Made by a program: the position numbers and the translations under genes | Shown here: one piece after another, positions 37,079-48,956 of the stretch | Layout of the letters: every line of letters begins with the position of its first letter | Position numbering within the stretch: the first letter of the stretch is position 1 | Assembly (NCBI GenBank): GCA_013368445.1 | Contig: JAACJO010000018.1 | Span: 1-64,000 of the forward strand | Direction of reading: 5' to 3' | DNA length: 64,000 nt | Origin: Leucocoprinus leucothites | Taxonomy: Eukaryota > Basidiomycota > Agaricomycetes > Agaricales > Agaricaceae | The notes under the pieces: model-generated | Told to the model about the DNA's origin: nothing | The model's input: only the letters and a program-made list of their open reading frames with translations | The model's database searches: none

Positions 37079-38077
37079 ATGAAGTTTACTCTTGCCACCT
37101 CTTTGGTGTTAGCCTCTGGTGCGGCGGCTCGCACATTTACAGTCTACAATGCTTGCCCCTTTACCATCTGGTATGGCTATTCGTTAATATACTTCCTCCA
37201 ATTTCAGGACTCACGTTTTTGCCAGGCCGGCTGTATGTTTATGGTTCAGGAACCCTCGCCAAGAGACTTATTAGTTGTCTTTTTTGCAGATCTTCACTGA
37301 CCTTAACGTTGGATCAGCCACTCCGAACCATGCCACCGGTTGGGAGGCCCCAGCTTGGTCAACCGTGAGCTTCTCGGTTCCGGACAATTGGCGCGCCGGT
37401 CGTATTTGGGCGCGCCGCAACTGCAATTTCTCCAGCAACCCAGGCCCCAACTCGTGCCTTGACGGCGGCTGCAACGGCGGTCTTGCATGCGATCCTCACA
37501 CTGGAACCGGCGTTCCTCCTGCATCTGTCGCTGAGTGGACACTTGCTGGAGCTTCAGCTGACGGCCTGGACTGGTATGATGGTGAGCTCTTTCAGATTTC
37601 CTGCTTCATACCTCGATTGAAAATACGGCTAGTTTCACTTGTCGACGGTTACAACCTCCCCATGAAGATCAGCAATAACAAGGGCTGCCCAGTCGCTGAA
37701 TGCCCGGTCGACTTGGGACCTGACTGCCCTGCCCCCCTCAAGGGTCCCTACGACTCTAGTGGCTTCCCAGTCGGCTGCAAGTCCGCCTGCGTTGCCAACC
37801 TTGACGGAAACCAAGGTCCGTGGTTTTGACTTCCGAGAATCTGACTTGCTACTTACGCATATTGGTATACGTATGCATAGGTAACTCTCCCAACTGCTGT
37901 TCCGGCTCTCACAGCACTCCTGGGACCTGCCCGTCTTCTGGTGTCGCATACTACAGCTACTTCAAGTCCAGGTGTCCCAGGACCTACGTCTATGCTTACG
38001 ACGAATCCAGCGGCACCGCTTTGTTCAATTGCCCCGGTAGCGCAAGGGCTGACTACACCCTTACTTTCTGCCCTTGA
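37079..38077 (+). CDS. Secreted thaumatin-like protein, copy 1 (intron-poor)
   Basis: MKFTLATSLVLASGAAA is a signal peptide, followed by RTFTVYNACPFTIW. A 7-nt microexon (37226-37232, flanked by introns 37171-37225 and 37233-37289) supplies the Pro-Ala after the Trp, leading into IFTDLNVGSATPNHATGW. Further thaumatin marks are GRIWARRNCNFSSNPGPNS, CLDGGCNGGLACDPHTGTG, VSLVDGYNLPMKISNNKGC, GNSPNCCSGSHSTPGTCP and the terminal YTLTFCP. Abundant Cys fits the usual eight disulfides. The family includes antifungal and beta-1,3-glucan-binding or -cleaving proteins; in mushrooms they are linked to wall remodelling. The tandem paralogue is at 39523. Four introns are inferred: two around the microexon, one after WYD (near 37580) and one after DGNQ (near 37815). 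Confidence 0.9.
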
Positions 38078-39522
38078 TCAGAAGCAATCGGAAAAACAAC
38101 TGAGTGCACTACAGATAACTGAGGGTAGTGATGTAGACAGAGAGCCCAAGTCATTATATATGAATGAGTATACGAGTCCTCGTGGACGATTGAGCAACCG
38201 CCTCGGGCCCGACCGATGAGATCAGACAATGAACTAACCTTTCCTTGGGCTTCCACGGTCTCTGAAAATAGTAGAGACTTCTACCAGCTCTAAGCTCACA
38301 GAGAAACAATCTTCAACCAAAACAACCCTCCCTTGCCACCCTTAGTTTCGATGTGAAGTTGATAGCACAGGAAGGAAATCTGCTGGCCGGCTCTTCCCCT
38401 GCGATTGCCGAACCATTTTGCACTAGTTTGGTTGCGTGCCACATGTACACTGTCTCTAATCCTATGCTCCCATGATGGCACTAGTCAAGGCACTCTCGCG
38501 TGCACTCTGTTTATCGTCGTCGTCTACTGTTTATTGTATTGATGTGCTTCCTCCTAGATCGGCGACCTCGTGGGGTCGGTACGTGGGGCTCCGGGGACTC
38601 GGCTAAATATGTATTTGTGTTTGCTTGGGTGGTTACTCAACAGGAACTCCGATATAGCCGATGGGGATTTTGGAGCGCTTTCGATATCAGACTTTACCCG
38701 CGATCAACGCTCTGTCCTTAGCAGGTTTCCAAACATTGCACCAGTCCCACTGTTGTTCCGGAACCACTAGGACCTACCTCAATGCCGCAGGCACTTTCTC
38801 CTTGTAGCCTACGACCACTCTACACCCTACATTGGTTGCAAGCATTCTAAACTAATAGTCAAAAACGCAACGGCTGTGGCGCTGGCACGACGATGATGCT
38901 ATCTCATGACTTTGCTTTTGGACTTGGGTGCGTGGTACTAAGGATTATTCAGCATGCTATCTTTACAAGTGTATGGATAGCCACGATTTTTTTGCAGACG
39001 AAACATGATGGATGCCATTGGTTTTAAGCGCAAATAAACACTCAATATATTCCTTGCATGCTGGGTCGTTGCTATTTTCCCTTGTCGACAAGCCCGTAGC
39101 ATCTCTTGGTCCTCTCAACAGGTTCTGCCGAACTTCGGAGTCCGGCTCCCATGTCTCTCTCTCAAGCCCCAAGCAACGTCCACGATGGTCCTTAGGTGCC
39201 GGCTCCTGATTCTGTTTGCCGTTTCACGCGAGAACCAGGGGACTTCGCAAGCACAATGTACAACTCGGCAAATCAACAGCTTTCCAAAAATAGAGTCTCC
39301 AATTTCTATATTCCAGAGAGATGCTGGCTCTGATGCTCATGGATACCTGTGCGCCGCGGTCCATATGTTGGTGGATTTCAACATATGGATAGTCAACACA
39401 GGAATATCGGAGAACCAGATCTATTCTTTTCCGTGGGACGTGGAATGATTGGCAAGGAGGGATAAAAACTCTAAGATGTTTCACTCATCCTCACCGCTCT
39501 CCCCTCTTATCGGTACACCAAG
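38078..39522. other. Spacer between thaumatin-like paralogues
   Basis: No intact gene is seen. A short stretch near 38728-38790 weakly resembles the CCSGSH...GTC part of the thaumatin genes, but contains a stop. The promoter of copy 2 should lie just before 39523. Confidence 0.35.
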
Positions 39523-40835
39523 ATGAAGCTCTTTCTGACGACCGTCGCTTTTGCCTGTGGTGCAGCTGCTCGCACCTTCACCGTGAGTGAGCTGCTACAG
39601 AAATAGGCACTCGTGACTCACCTATTACTCTAGGTAACTAATAAATGCTCATTCACCGTTTGGTACGTGCTGTCGCAGTACCACCCATTGACTTGGTTAA
39701 CCCGGTAATCTAGGCCTGCGGTAAGCTCGATGGTTAGAATCTTTTGCAAGCATGGTGTCCTGAAGAACGTAGATGTTCACTGATCTCAATGTCGGCACAA
39801 GCGTTCCCGACCACGCTACTGGGTAAGACTACGCCACACTCGGTAGTGTATTCCAAGCTTACTCAAACTGCTCGCTAGGTGGGAAGCCCCCGCTGGAACT
39901 TCGGTCACATTCACGGTTCCTAATGACTGGAAGGCTGGTCGGATTTGGGTAGGTATTTTCACTCACACTGCAAAGGTCTTGAGCTATGTTGATATATTGT
40001 TCTAGGGACGCCGTAACTGTGATTTCAGTACCAACCCAGGCCCTAATTCTTGCCTCGATGGTGGTTGCAATGGAGGTCTGGAATGTGACCCCCACACGGG
40101 AACCGTAAGTTCTGATACTTCAATAACTTCCCAATAGTATTTTGTTTTAATTATAATTGGGTTTCTAGGGCGTTCCACCTGCAACCGTTGCAGAATGGAC
40201 TCTTTCAGCTGATCAGAACCAAGATTTCTATGATGGTAGGCAGAACTTTTAGTTGACGGAATCATGATTGACCATACTTAACAGTCTCACTTGTGGATGG
40301 CTTCAACCTACCTATGAGGATTACCAATAACAAGGGTTGCGGAACTGCTGACTGTCCTGCTGATCTCAATCCCTCTTGTGAGCCCGACCCCGACATTTAC
40401 CGCAAGGGAGTGTTCACTGAAATCGCTTAGGCCCTGGTGCACTTAAGGGACCCACGGATCCGTCAGGTGCCGTCGTTGGCTGCAGGAGCGCATGTGAAGC
40501 TAATCTCGACGGCAACCAATGTGCGTAATACGCCATGTCTATGTACCTTGTTCTTCCCTTTCTAAAACCCGTTTGCCCTTGCCAGCTGACTCGGGTAACT
40601 GCTGCTCCGGGAGCCACAACACTGCAGCAACCTGCCCCCCTTCCGGTACGCCCGATGCGAAACTGAAAGGCCAGAAGAATGCTCACGATTTGTTATAGGC
40701 GTTCAATTTTATGACTTCTTCAAGGGCAACTGCCCCAATGCATACGCATATGCCTTTGACGAGTCCAGTGGCACCGCTCTTTGGACCTGCGATGCTGGTG
40801 CCCAGCCTGACTATACCTTGACCTTCTGTCCTTAA
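39523..40835 (+). CDS. Secreted thaumatin-like protein, copy 2 (intron-rich)
   Basis: MKLFLTTVAFACGAAA is the signal peptide. The mature part runs RTFT-VTNKCSFTVW, then the microexon at 39714-39720 (Pro-Ala), then MFTDLNVGTSVPDHATGW, VTFTVPNDWKAGRIWGRRNC, CLDGGCNGGLECDPHTGTG, VSLVDGFNLPMRITNNKGC, GNCCSGSHNTAATCPPSG, and the terminal YTLTFCP. About ten short introns are inferred, against four in copy 1; six positions are unique to this copy. The two proteins are clearly similar along their whole length. It is secreted and probably acts on cell-wall glucan or as a defence-type protein, by family membership only. Confidence 0.88.
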
Positions 40836-41361
40836 TCCCATGAGCTCCTATCCTAATAGATCACAGACCGGGCTCACTAATGAACTTTGATTGTCATTTT
40901 TACTATTTATAATTTGACAACCTAAATGATGCAATGCAATTCGCTTTGAAATACACCGATACACATGGAGAGTCTCAGGAGCAAAAAGCCGTAGAGCGAG
41001 AACCCATCTTTGTTACAACACACCCGACCCATCTCATAATTTGCACCTGGGTAAGGCTTGGAATCTCATGTATCGATTCTGTCCGCAGAAATGCCCTTGG
41101 ACCATGGGAAAAGCAGAAGCCTGCGCGGAAACACAAGAGAAACTGCGCTGAGAGAGAGAATGTGTTGGACGCACTTCGTGCGAAGAGAAAGGCTTGGACC
41201 GTTTAAAAAACACTGAATAGGGGGTATCACGATATCGGGTACTATACACGAGCGAGATTGACAAATAACAGGGTCACCAGAGTAAACTTCTGCTCGAACC
41301 AATACAAAACAGGTAGCATATACACGGTAGGTTGTCCTCATCCTTGAATTTGGACACCCAC
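40836..41361. other. Intergenic region between convergent genes
   Basis: Contains the 3' ends of thaumatin copy 2 and of the DUF6534 gene. The open frame at 40934-41206 is unsupported. Confidence 0.4.
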
Positions 41362-43004
41362 TCAAGCTTTTTCGCCAATCATGTAAACAGATTTTCCTGC
41401 GAAACCACCTTCCGCCGTGTGCGTGTGGTACATTTCGTAAGCCTGGAACAGGAATAAATTCATGGAAACGCCGAGCCAAGAAGCCTTCTTACATCAGTTT
41501 GGCGTGTTGTTTCTGTCAACATTTGGACCTGGATTCCTTGCGCTGACGCATGCGTTGGCTAGGTGATCTTGAGTAAATCAATGGGGCACTGAGCACATGT
41601 CAACTTTATTCACCTGCATAGTCCCGAGATTACGGGAATCACTGAGTACGAGTTGACCCGTCGAGCGCTTTGTGTTTGCCGTCCGGATGTCCATGCGAGC
41701 GTTGAGAGTCCACATCATTGACATGGCGTAGAGCTTGGGCAGTATGGTGCCGAATGTAACGGACAAAAGGCGTTCTGTCCCGGGCCAAATTTGTGAGAGC
41801 GTGAGATTGAGCACAGCACTAACAAATGTCAATATCAAGTTCAGTGAAGCCATATCATGGAAAAAGATGTGACGTCGCACATACCAAATTGTCGCTGGTG
41901 CCGCAGAGAGCCATGTCAATTGAATCAACGCAGTGAACAGACCAACCGTCCTAGGGCCAGGTTTAGGCTCACGGATAGGAATGAATAAGTTAAACTCACT
42001 GAGGGAGTACCTCCTTTCTAGTCTTAACAAGGAAATAGGTCATAGCGACTGTCATACATATATCGCCGCCTGAGAGTACAGATGAGACCTCGTCGAATCA
42101 TTCCAGGGAGGGACCAGTGACATACCCACTACGGAGCCGAAATGAGCCGCAACTACAAGTGAGTTTGGTCAGATTTGACACAATGCATGGACAAGGGAAG
42201 AAACCCGTACACCAGGGTGCCATGAGAGGAGTCGCCTCAGCTCCAACTGTGATGTAGTAGGTCTAATAAAAGGTCATCATTGCTTCCCCATCACGAGAAC
42301 TGAGGACATACAGCAAGGCACATAGCGGCATAGGCAAATGCGAGCACAACGCCAATGGGTACGGCAACCCACCATTTCCTTCCGGAGATATAGTATAGAC
42401 GGCGAACGAAGAATACTTGAACGTAAAGATCAAGGGTGGCAATCTAGAGACGAAGTGTATGTCGGCATGTCTATACGTAAACAAATCGATTGGACACACG
42501 ATCAATGGACTACCCGATTGCCACCAGGCGGTGTAGCTGAGTGCAATGGCGCCATCGAGGTCCGTGAAATAGTCGATAGATTGAACCCACACTAACGCAC
42601 TATGATATTATGGTTATACTGACAGTCCGTAATGTAAGAGGCAGTGGCTCACAATATATGAATGGATTTCAATGTTGTGAAAATGGCCAAAACAAAGACA
42701 GCGATTTTAAGCCCTAAACGATCGTGCTGATAGCGAGCGGCATAGCGCATGAACTGTGCATGTCCAAATTTTGAGCATCTTCTCCTCTTGCGCCTTTCGT
42801 TTTGCTTACTTGACAGTACAGAATGCCTTGGAAAAGGACGTCAAGAAATCCACCGATCAGCTATATTGAAAATAAAAACCATTGCCGAAAGGATAACCAG
42901 GGGGGGAAAAAGATCAGTAACAATGAAAACACTGAATAGTCACCACAGCTCACCCATGGACCCAGTAGCCATGTCGCACGCTCGAGGTCCTCTGGGGACA
43001 TCAT
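41362..43004 (-). CDS. DUF6534-type multi-pass membrane protein
   Basis: Met at 43004 starts MMSPEDLERATWLLGPW. After splicing come LIGGFLDVLFQGILYCQ (near 42840) and RYAARYQHDRLGLKIAVFVLA (near 42700), the second being a long helix entry, then SIDYFTDLDGAIALSYTAWW, VRRLYYISGRKWWVAVPIGV (near 42390), ALIQLTWLSAAPATIWY (near 41910), and GTILPKLYAMSMMWTLNAR (near 41720). This order of seven helices and the PKLYA...LNAR motif identify the basidiomycete DUF6534 family, whose function is unknown. Two small last exons follow a splice after GTMQ: one encodes VQMLTETTRQTD near 41520, the other EMYHTHTAEGGFAGKSVY, with the stop at 41362. It is probably located in the plasma membrane or endomembranes. 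Confidence 0.77.
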
Positions 43005-44250
43005 CTTGGGGGAAGAAGGGAGATACTGCGAACGATATATGCCGGCCGAATTCAGCTTTATATGCTCCACGGCGAAACCATGGTTGACATATCTCAATTA
43101 AACGAGATGATCAGAACTCGTCTCCATTCATCCCTGACCACTCCATTTGGTGGTTGATACTCACCTCAATCAGTAGTGCCGTCAGGAGAATGTGCAATCA
43201 AGGATATGTTCTTACCACTTGTCACTTGGCTCTTTCTCTTGGTTGAGATACATCCGGGTCTTGTATCACTGATCTTTATCGTGCTCTCCGAGTCTGGCTA
43301 AACTTCGAGTGGTGCTGGGGTTCCGCGAGCACTATCATATCCCACATGGGACTGGGGCACCCTGAACGACAACGGGCCCAGTCAGCTGTTTTGCACATGC
43401 TCCCGCTCCCAGGATACGGTGACAAAGTAGGGAAGGGTTTGAAATCAACAGAAACTGGAAACGCTAATCTCCTGATATCTCGATCTTCCCATCACATTGA
43501 TTTCTATTGATTCCCGAGTCGAAAATTCCCGAACTGGAGGTGGATTGCCGTGCATATCGGGAGAGCCACGTTCTTGGATCTCTCTCGGGCCCTCTTCTCA
43601 TTTTACGATAATACATATCGATTTTCTGCCAGAACCTTGCTACTTGAATATATCACCGTGTATCAGAGCGATTCACCAGGTGGTGATGTATGCTGATGAT
43701 TGAAGTGATTATCTGTAGGGCTGTAGTTGCCAAGGTCCAGTTTCGACATATGTTCTCATATGTTCGAGACCCAGGAACAACAGGGGAGTACATTTCCCGG
43801 GCTCTAATTCAGGATGAGACGAATTACGGGGACAATCATCAAATGTCGTACACAGGGGCATAACCCTGATCTATCATTTAGAGTCCCCAAGGAATCAATC
43901 ATCGCCGCACTTTCAGCACTCCAAGTTGATTCGATAGCTACCACCTCTTTTCTGCTCGGTGTCTTCCCACAAGAGATAGGGAGTTCATGCTCAACATACG
44001 TTCATTGGTGCTTTGCATGCCAGCATTCTGTGCTTCTAGCCTGATAAATCCTTACACCCAACACTGGAGGGGCACGATACAGATTCGTCGAACGATTCTT
44101 ATCATTGCTTACTCATTATCTACTGTCCATTCCTCAGGGAGCAAGTACCATAGAGTCAACTATAACGCAGGTATATAAACAAGTGAACCATAAAATGATA
44201 AAGGTTACACGAAGAACGTTGGTTTCTGAGAGTTTTTCTTCGCCAGACAA
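43005..44250. other. Intergenic region
   Basis: No supported gene. It holds the promoter of the DUF6534 gene and the 3' flank of the next minus-strand gene. Confidence 0.4.
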
Positions 44251-47200
44251 TCAATCGGATCCTTTCCTCTGCAGCCTGATCGGGAAATATCCGCCATCGT
44301 CAATGCTCAATGCTTCTGAGTACCTCATAACACCGCGCCCATTATTACTTGTGGCTCCTTCTGTTGTAGCAGAGAATACCGCTTCTCCATCCTCCTGTTC
44401 TTGCCCAACGTCAACACTCATTCCAGCTCGATTCACACCCAAAATGGTTTGCGCTCCTCCGGCTCCAACAGCTGATATCGGGACATCTTTACCTGATGAA
44501 GTGGGGACAGGAATAATAAGAGGCTGAAGGTGCATACTTCCCCGAACGTGATGGCCTCGTGTCGGCTGGGGGGTCGTTCGGCGTGGGGCTTTTCCAATGC
44601 TTTTGATTCGGTTCAGCGGAGCACTAGGCTCACTTTGCAGCTGATGGAGTTGATCCGGCAATTCGTCAGAGACATCAATATCATACGAGGCCATACTGTC
44701 GACCCGCTGTCGTCTCTCCTGTTGCCTATCAAACTCTTGGCGAGTCTGAGCGCTCAAGCTTCGCCGGTGCCCTTCGATCATCTCAATACTTGGAAGATTG
44801 CTCATCGGACGAACCCCAGGAATTTTCTGCCCGGCGACATTCCACTCCTTCAGTGCTGTCCCAAAATCAACGATGCCTGGCGATGTCGATCCATCAGACT
44901 GCACATGGCCAAGGCTCGAGGGAACATCGCTTGGATTTTGGTAATAAGACGGGGAGGTAGCCGTTACGGGTGTAGTGAGCCCGGTCGTCACTCCAGAGTT
45001 GCGCCTCGTAGATGCGTAAATGGTCGAGATGAACGACTGTGGATGCCGCAGCTTCACCGACATTGAGAGAGGTGAAAGCTCACTGGCAGTCGCGGAATAG
45101 CTCATTGTATCATCATCGAATGGGTCAATTGGTTTCCCAGCAAACGGAGCTCGAGCCGGAGCTTCCGATGGAAGAGTATTTTGTGCACTTGGTAGAGGTC
45201 GAGGTAGTCGTGGTCGCAATGCACTCCTTGCGGGTAACGTTGGTGGGAGCTGCTGTACCTGTTGGCCTGGAACAGGAGGAAGAGGGATAGCAGGTGCATC
45301 GGTGCCGGCCTTGCCTTTCATCTTCTTCTCCGCAGGAATCCTCTTCCTGATTATCTCCTCTGTTGCCGTACTTTCCGTACTGGTTATCGCACCGCCGTCA
45401 TCGTAAACGTGACTCTGTTCACTGATCGAACTAACTTCGTCTCTCTCCTTCACAGGCGTCATCGTAGATGCACGGAAACCAATATCAGCAACTACAGCAC
45501 CCGGTGGAAGGCCTGGGAACTTATTGGCCAGTTCACGAACTGCCTGAAGAGTATCCGGTACACTTCCAACGCTATATCCTGACAATGCACGTGTGCTACG
45601 CTTTGCAGGTTTTCCATCAGAGTCGTAATCTTCCTCGTCAATAGAAGGTGCGATGGCCGTTACTGTGATCACGTTACCATCTTCGTCAATGATAGATTCC
45701 CGCACAAATGACACTCGCTGTTGATGAGGTCGAGATGCAGGAAGGGGAACTGGGGTGGGTGATTGACGTTCAGGCTGGGGCGACGGAGAGGGTGATGGTC
45801 TTTGGGAGGCAGGGAGATTTGGATATGTGATATCGTTCGATTTTGGAGAAGCAGTTGGCCTCGGCTTGTGCAGGCGCTTTGGGGGCGGCATGGAAGAAGG
45901 AGGGCGGCTCTCTCCGGCTAATGTCATAGCGACCTTGGTTCCTGGAGTGGGATATAACACTGCTCTGGCCAATGCAGATTTCTGCTTTGAAAAGGAGAGT
46001 TTACGGCGTGGGGTGTCAACAATTTCAGCCTGAGCAGCCGAAATATTTGATGCTTCCGAGTATTCAGAAAATCGTCGCAAGACAGGATCAAGATAAGCCG
46101 GGGCAGGAGGCTCAAATCTGATAGAGGATGGTGTTGAGGCCTCGCTATGACCATGAGCAGCTGTAGTCGGGGGTGTCCTGTTTCTGCCAGCCGCGCGAGG
46201 AGAGCCATCTGCGGAATGTGAGGAAGAAGAGGGAGTGAAGTAACCGTAAGGGTGCGATCCGTGCCTGCGTACAGCGTCTGACTCGCCAGCATGCCCATGT
46301 GCAGTCGAAGTGGGATACACTGAGGCATCATCCACGCTTGACTCAAAAGAGGTCACGCTGAACCTGGAAGGCCTTTTGAACCGACTCCCCGGTGTCTGCA
46401 TGATTGAGTTCCTGTATTCTTCACTGTCTGGTCGGCTCTTGATACTCTGGGCAACCGCAACAGGGCTAGGGAGCTCGATATTAGAGAGGCGGAGCTGTAG
46501 CTTGGGTGTTCCATGGTGATAGTATACGGTCACTCGTTGAGGCGAGCGCTGAGACATCCGCTTGGTTCTAACTTCAGCAAATTCGGACATTCCAGGGAGA
46601 CCTTTGGTCAAGGTCGGCTTTGGAGAGGCGGGGAAACCTCTGGAAACTGACGCTGGAGTGCGAACTTCTGCCTTCTCATCGTCTATGGGGGATTGAGCAT
46701 AGAGACTATTGCGACGCCCGGCCGTCAAGAAAGTACTGGCTGCATATGGATGTGGCTTCTCATTGGACGATTTGAAAAGGCTATAGTTGATTGCAGGGGC
46801 ACGCGGAGTGGCATGAAATGCAGTAGCTGTGGGTGATAGTTGTCGGAATGTGCTCAGGCGAGGGTTGGAGATAAAGTAGCGGATCTTTGAACGTCGGAAG
46901 TTTTGGTCTGAGGATCTAGACTCGAGCTCGTCGCGGATTGCTTTGAAATCCTCTGTTCCATCGACACTAAAATTTGACGAATCAGTCAATCAGTGAAAGA
47001 AAAGCCGGGATGTTACACACCCTTTGGCAATTCCAATACAGAGAAAGGCTCTTGACAGCATTCTCAATACTCTCCGAACATAGACTATCGGAACACCGGA
47101 GAACGCAAATCCAACCACCGTCTCAATGGCACCGACCTTAATCCCAAGATTGATCCACCCAATCCCTCTGAATAGCACCGCAGCATCTTTTGACTCCACC

Positions 47201-48040
47201 TCAATTCGACGTTGAACGAGAAACGCGCGAATCAGGCGATAAAACGCGAAGCAGAAGCAAGAGGCTTGAAAAAGGGTTACAAGGGCGAGAGTGATAGAAG
47301 AGAAGAAAGGCCAGACGAAGCTAGCCCGATCATCTGCGAAGGTAACCACGACATGACGAGGTCCCTTTTCTGCGTGCCATGAGCACAAGAGTGGGAGGAA
47401 TAGCGAAAGAGCGTACGATAAGAAACGCCAACAAACGAAGCGATTGTGTTCATTGCGATTACGGCGGGGATAAGTATTAATAGGAGTAGTCTTGCGATTT
47501 GTCGAATTCGGCGAGGAACAATGGGTAAACATTCGTCTTGAACCCAAGAATACAGAAATGACATGTAAAAAAGGAGTTGGATGAAGGAAAGTGCACCTGA
47601 GTAGTGATGACTATAAGTGGGCTGCAGAGAATAAGATCCAGTAAAGTAGCTCACCTATTGACTGGTCCACAGATCTGAATGTCGGAACGTGATCGCGCAC
47701 AGCGGGAAGCACAAAAGAAAGAACCTCAATAAGAGAAAGTAAAAAAATAACCCATCCCTCAGCGACAAGAAGGAGATGTCGTCTGTGAATATGCATGGGA
47801 ATTAATTAACAGTATCAGTCACTGTAAGAAGACTACTCACCTGCCCGAACGCCAATTGGTGAAAAGCAAGGAAGTCGAGAAGATGAGTTCAAGTGCAACG
47901 GGTATAATCAACAAGCTATGATGAATCTCGGTTGGCGGATTAGTGTAATAGCAACGAAGGCTCGAAGCTAGCGAAACACAAGACTCTAGTTTGCGGTAAT
48001 CGGTACTCGAGGGGACAGGAGCCGATAACACTGTGGACAT
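44251..48040 (-). CDS. Multi-pass membrane protein with a ~900-residue disordered cytoplasmic tail
   Basis: Met at 48040 starts MSTVLSAPVPSSTDYRKLES. Four to five exons (48040 to about 47030) encode hydrophobic segments in order: LLIIPVALELIFSTSLLFT, EGWVIFLLSLIEVLSFVLP, LSFIQLLFYMSFLY, a segment near 47420, FFSSITLALVTLFQASCFCF, and WINLGIKVGAIETVVGFAF, so about seven helices are likely. A last intron near 47020-46970 leads to one long exon (to 44251) that is Ser/Pro/Thr/Arg-rich and lacks folded motifs. The overall plan, a small membrane domain with a very long polar tail, is receptor-like or sensor-like, but no named family was recognised and no ligand can be proposed. Intron borders in the membrane part are approximate. 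Confidence 0.65.
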
Positions 48041-48921
48041 TTACGTTTACTTCAAATTTGTGGTGAGAAGTGTAATGTGCCAGGGAGCATCGCAGATGGA
48101 TTGCAGACTCCAACCGATAAATTCCTTCACTTTCAGTGTCGTAAGGCTGGCAATGTATTGCACAGGCGATTTGGTCGGTGAGTGGGAAGACAGGACCTGA
48201 AGCCGGAAGGCGGGTTTGAAGAAAGAACGAAGGGATGAAAGAATGGAAGCAGACTGGCTGCAGAGACAGAGAACACACTCTGGTGCCTCCGAGAAACGAA
48301 AACTATTCTGTCCCAGCGCCCAAGCTGGAAGAGAACTAAAGAAATGAACAAGAAAACGAAAGCGAAAGGAGAGAGGAAGAGGTAGGAAGAAAGGGAGAGA
48401 TGAGAACAAAGCCAACAATCAAGCACGGTCCCGCCAGCGCTGGCTGTAGATGAGAGGTGGTTCTCCTTTGCACCCACGCGCGGGTTGCTAACCTAGGCAG
48501 TGACAAGAGCGAAGGAGATCTGGGATCAATCCATTACCAGGAAGTGATGTTCCGTATGTATGGATTTAACTTCCGTTGCTACCCCCGTCAAACGTGGAAA
48601 CGCGAGCTCTCCATGACAGAGGGTTAAGGAGAGTCCCCGAACGGGTATGGGCACGTCTGCAGCATCACTCCGAAATGCATTTGGAGATGAAATTTGTTGT
48701 GTGTTGCCAACAGCTGGTGATCATCAGAGGTATCAGAGGTAGAGAAGGGTAGAACACTGCAGCCTCAATCACCGGCCCGCGGCAAAAATAAATGGGGGTA
48801 TAATTACATAATCATGCTATTTCTGGACTTTGATTTCGCACTTTTGTCAGTTGCCTCTGCTTCTGCAATTTGTGCTGCCTTCGACATGGTTGTGAGTCAT
48901 TATAATCTGATATTCTGATAG
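48041..48921. other. Divergent promoter region
   Basis: Lies between the minus-strand membrane protein gene and the plus-strand SOF1 gene. A purine-rich tract is seen near 48340-48410. The start exon of SOF1 may lie in the last ~100 bases. Confidence 0.35.
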
Positions 48922-48956
48922 CCCAGAGTGACTTTGAAAGACAGCGAATATCCGTC

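Noticed and set aside
44530..45066. 178-codon plus-strand open frame
   Set aside because: Antisense to the long exon of the minus-strand membrane protein; no family features.
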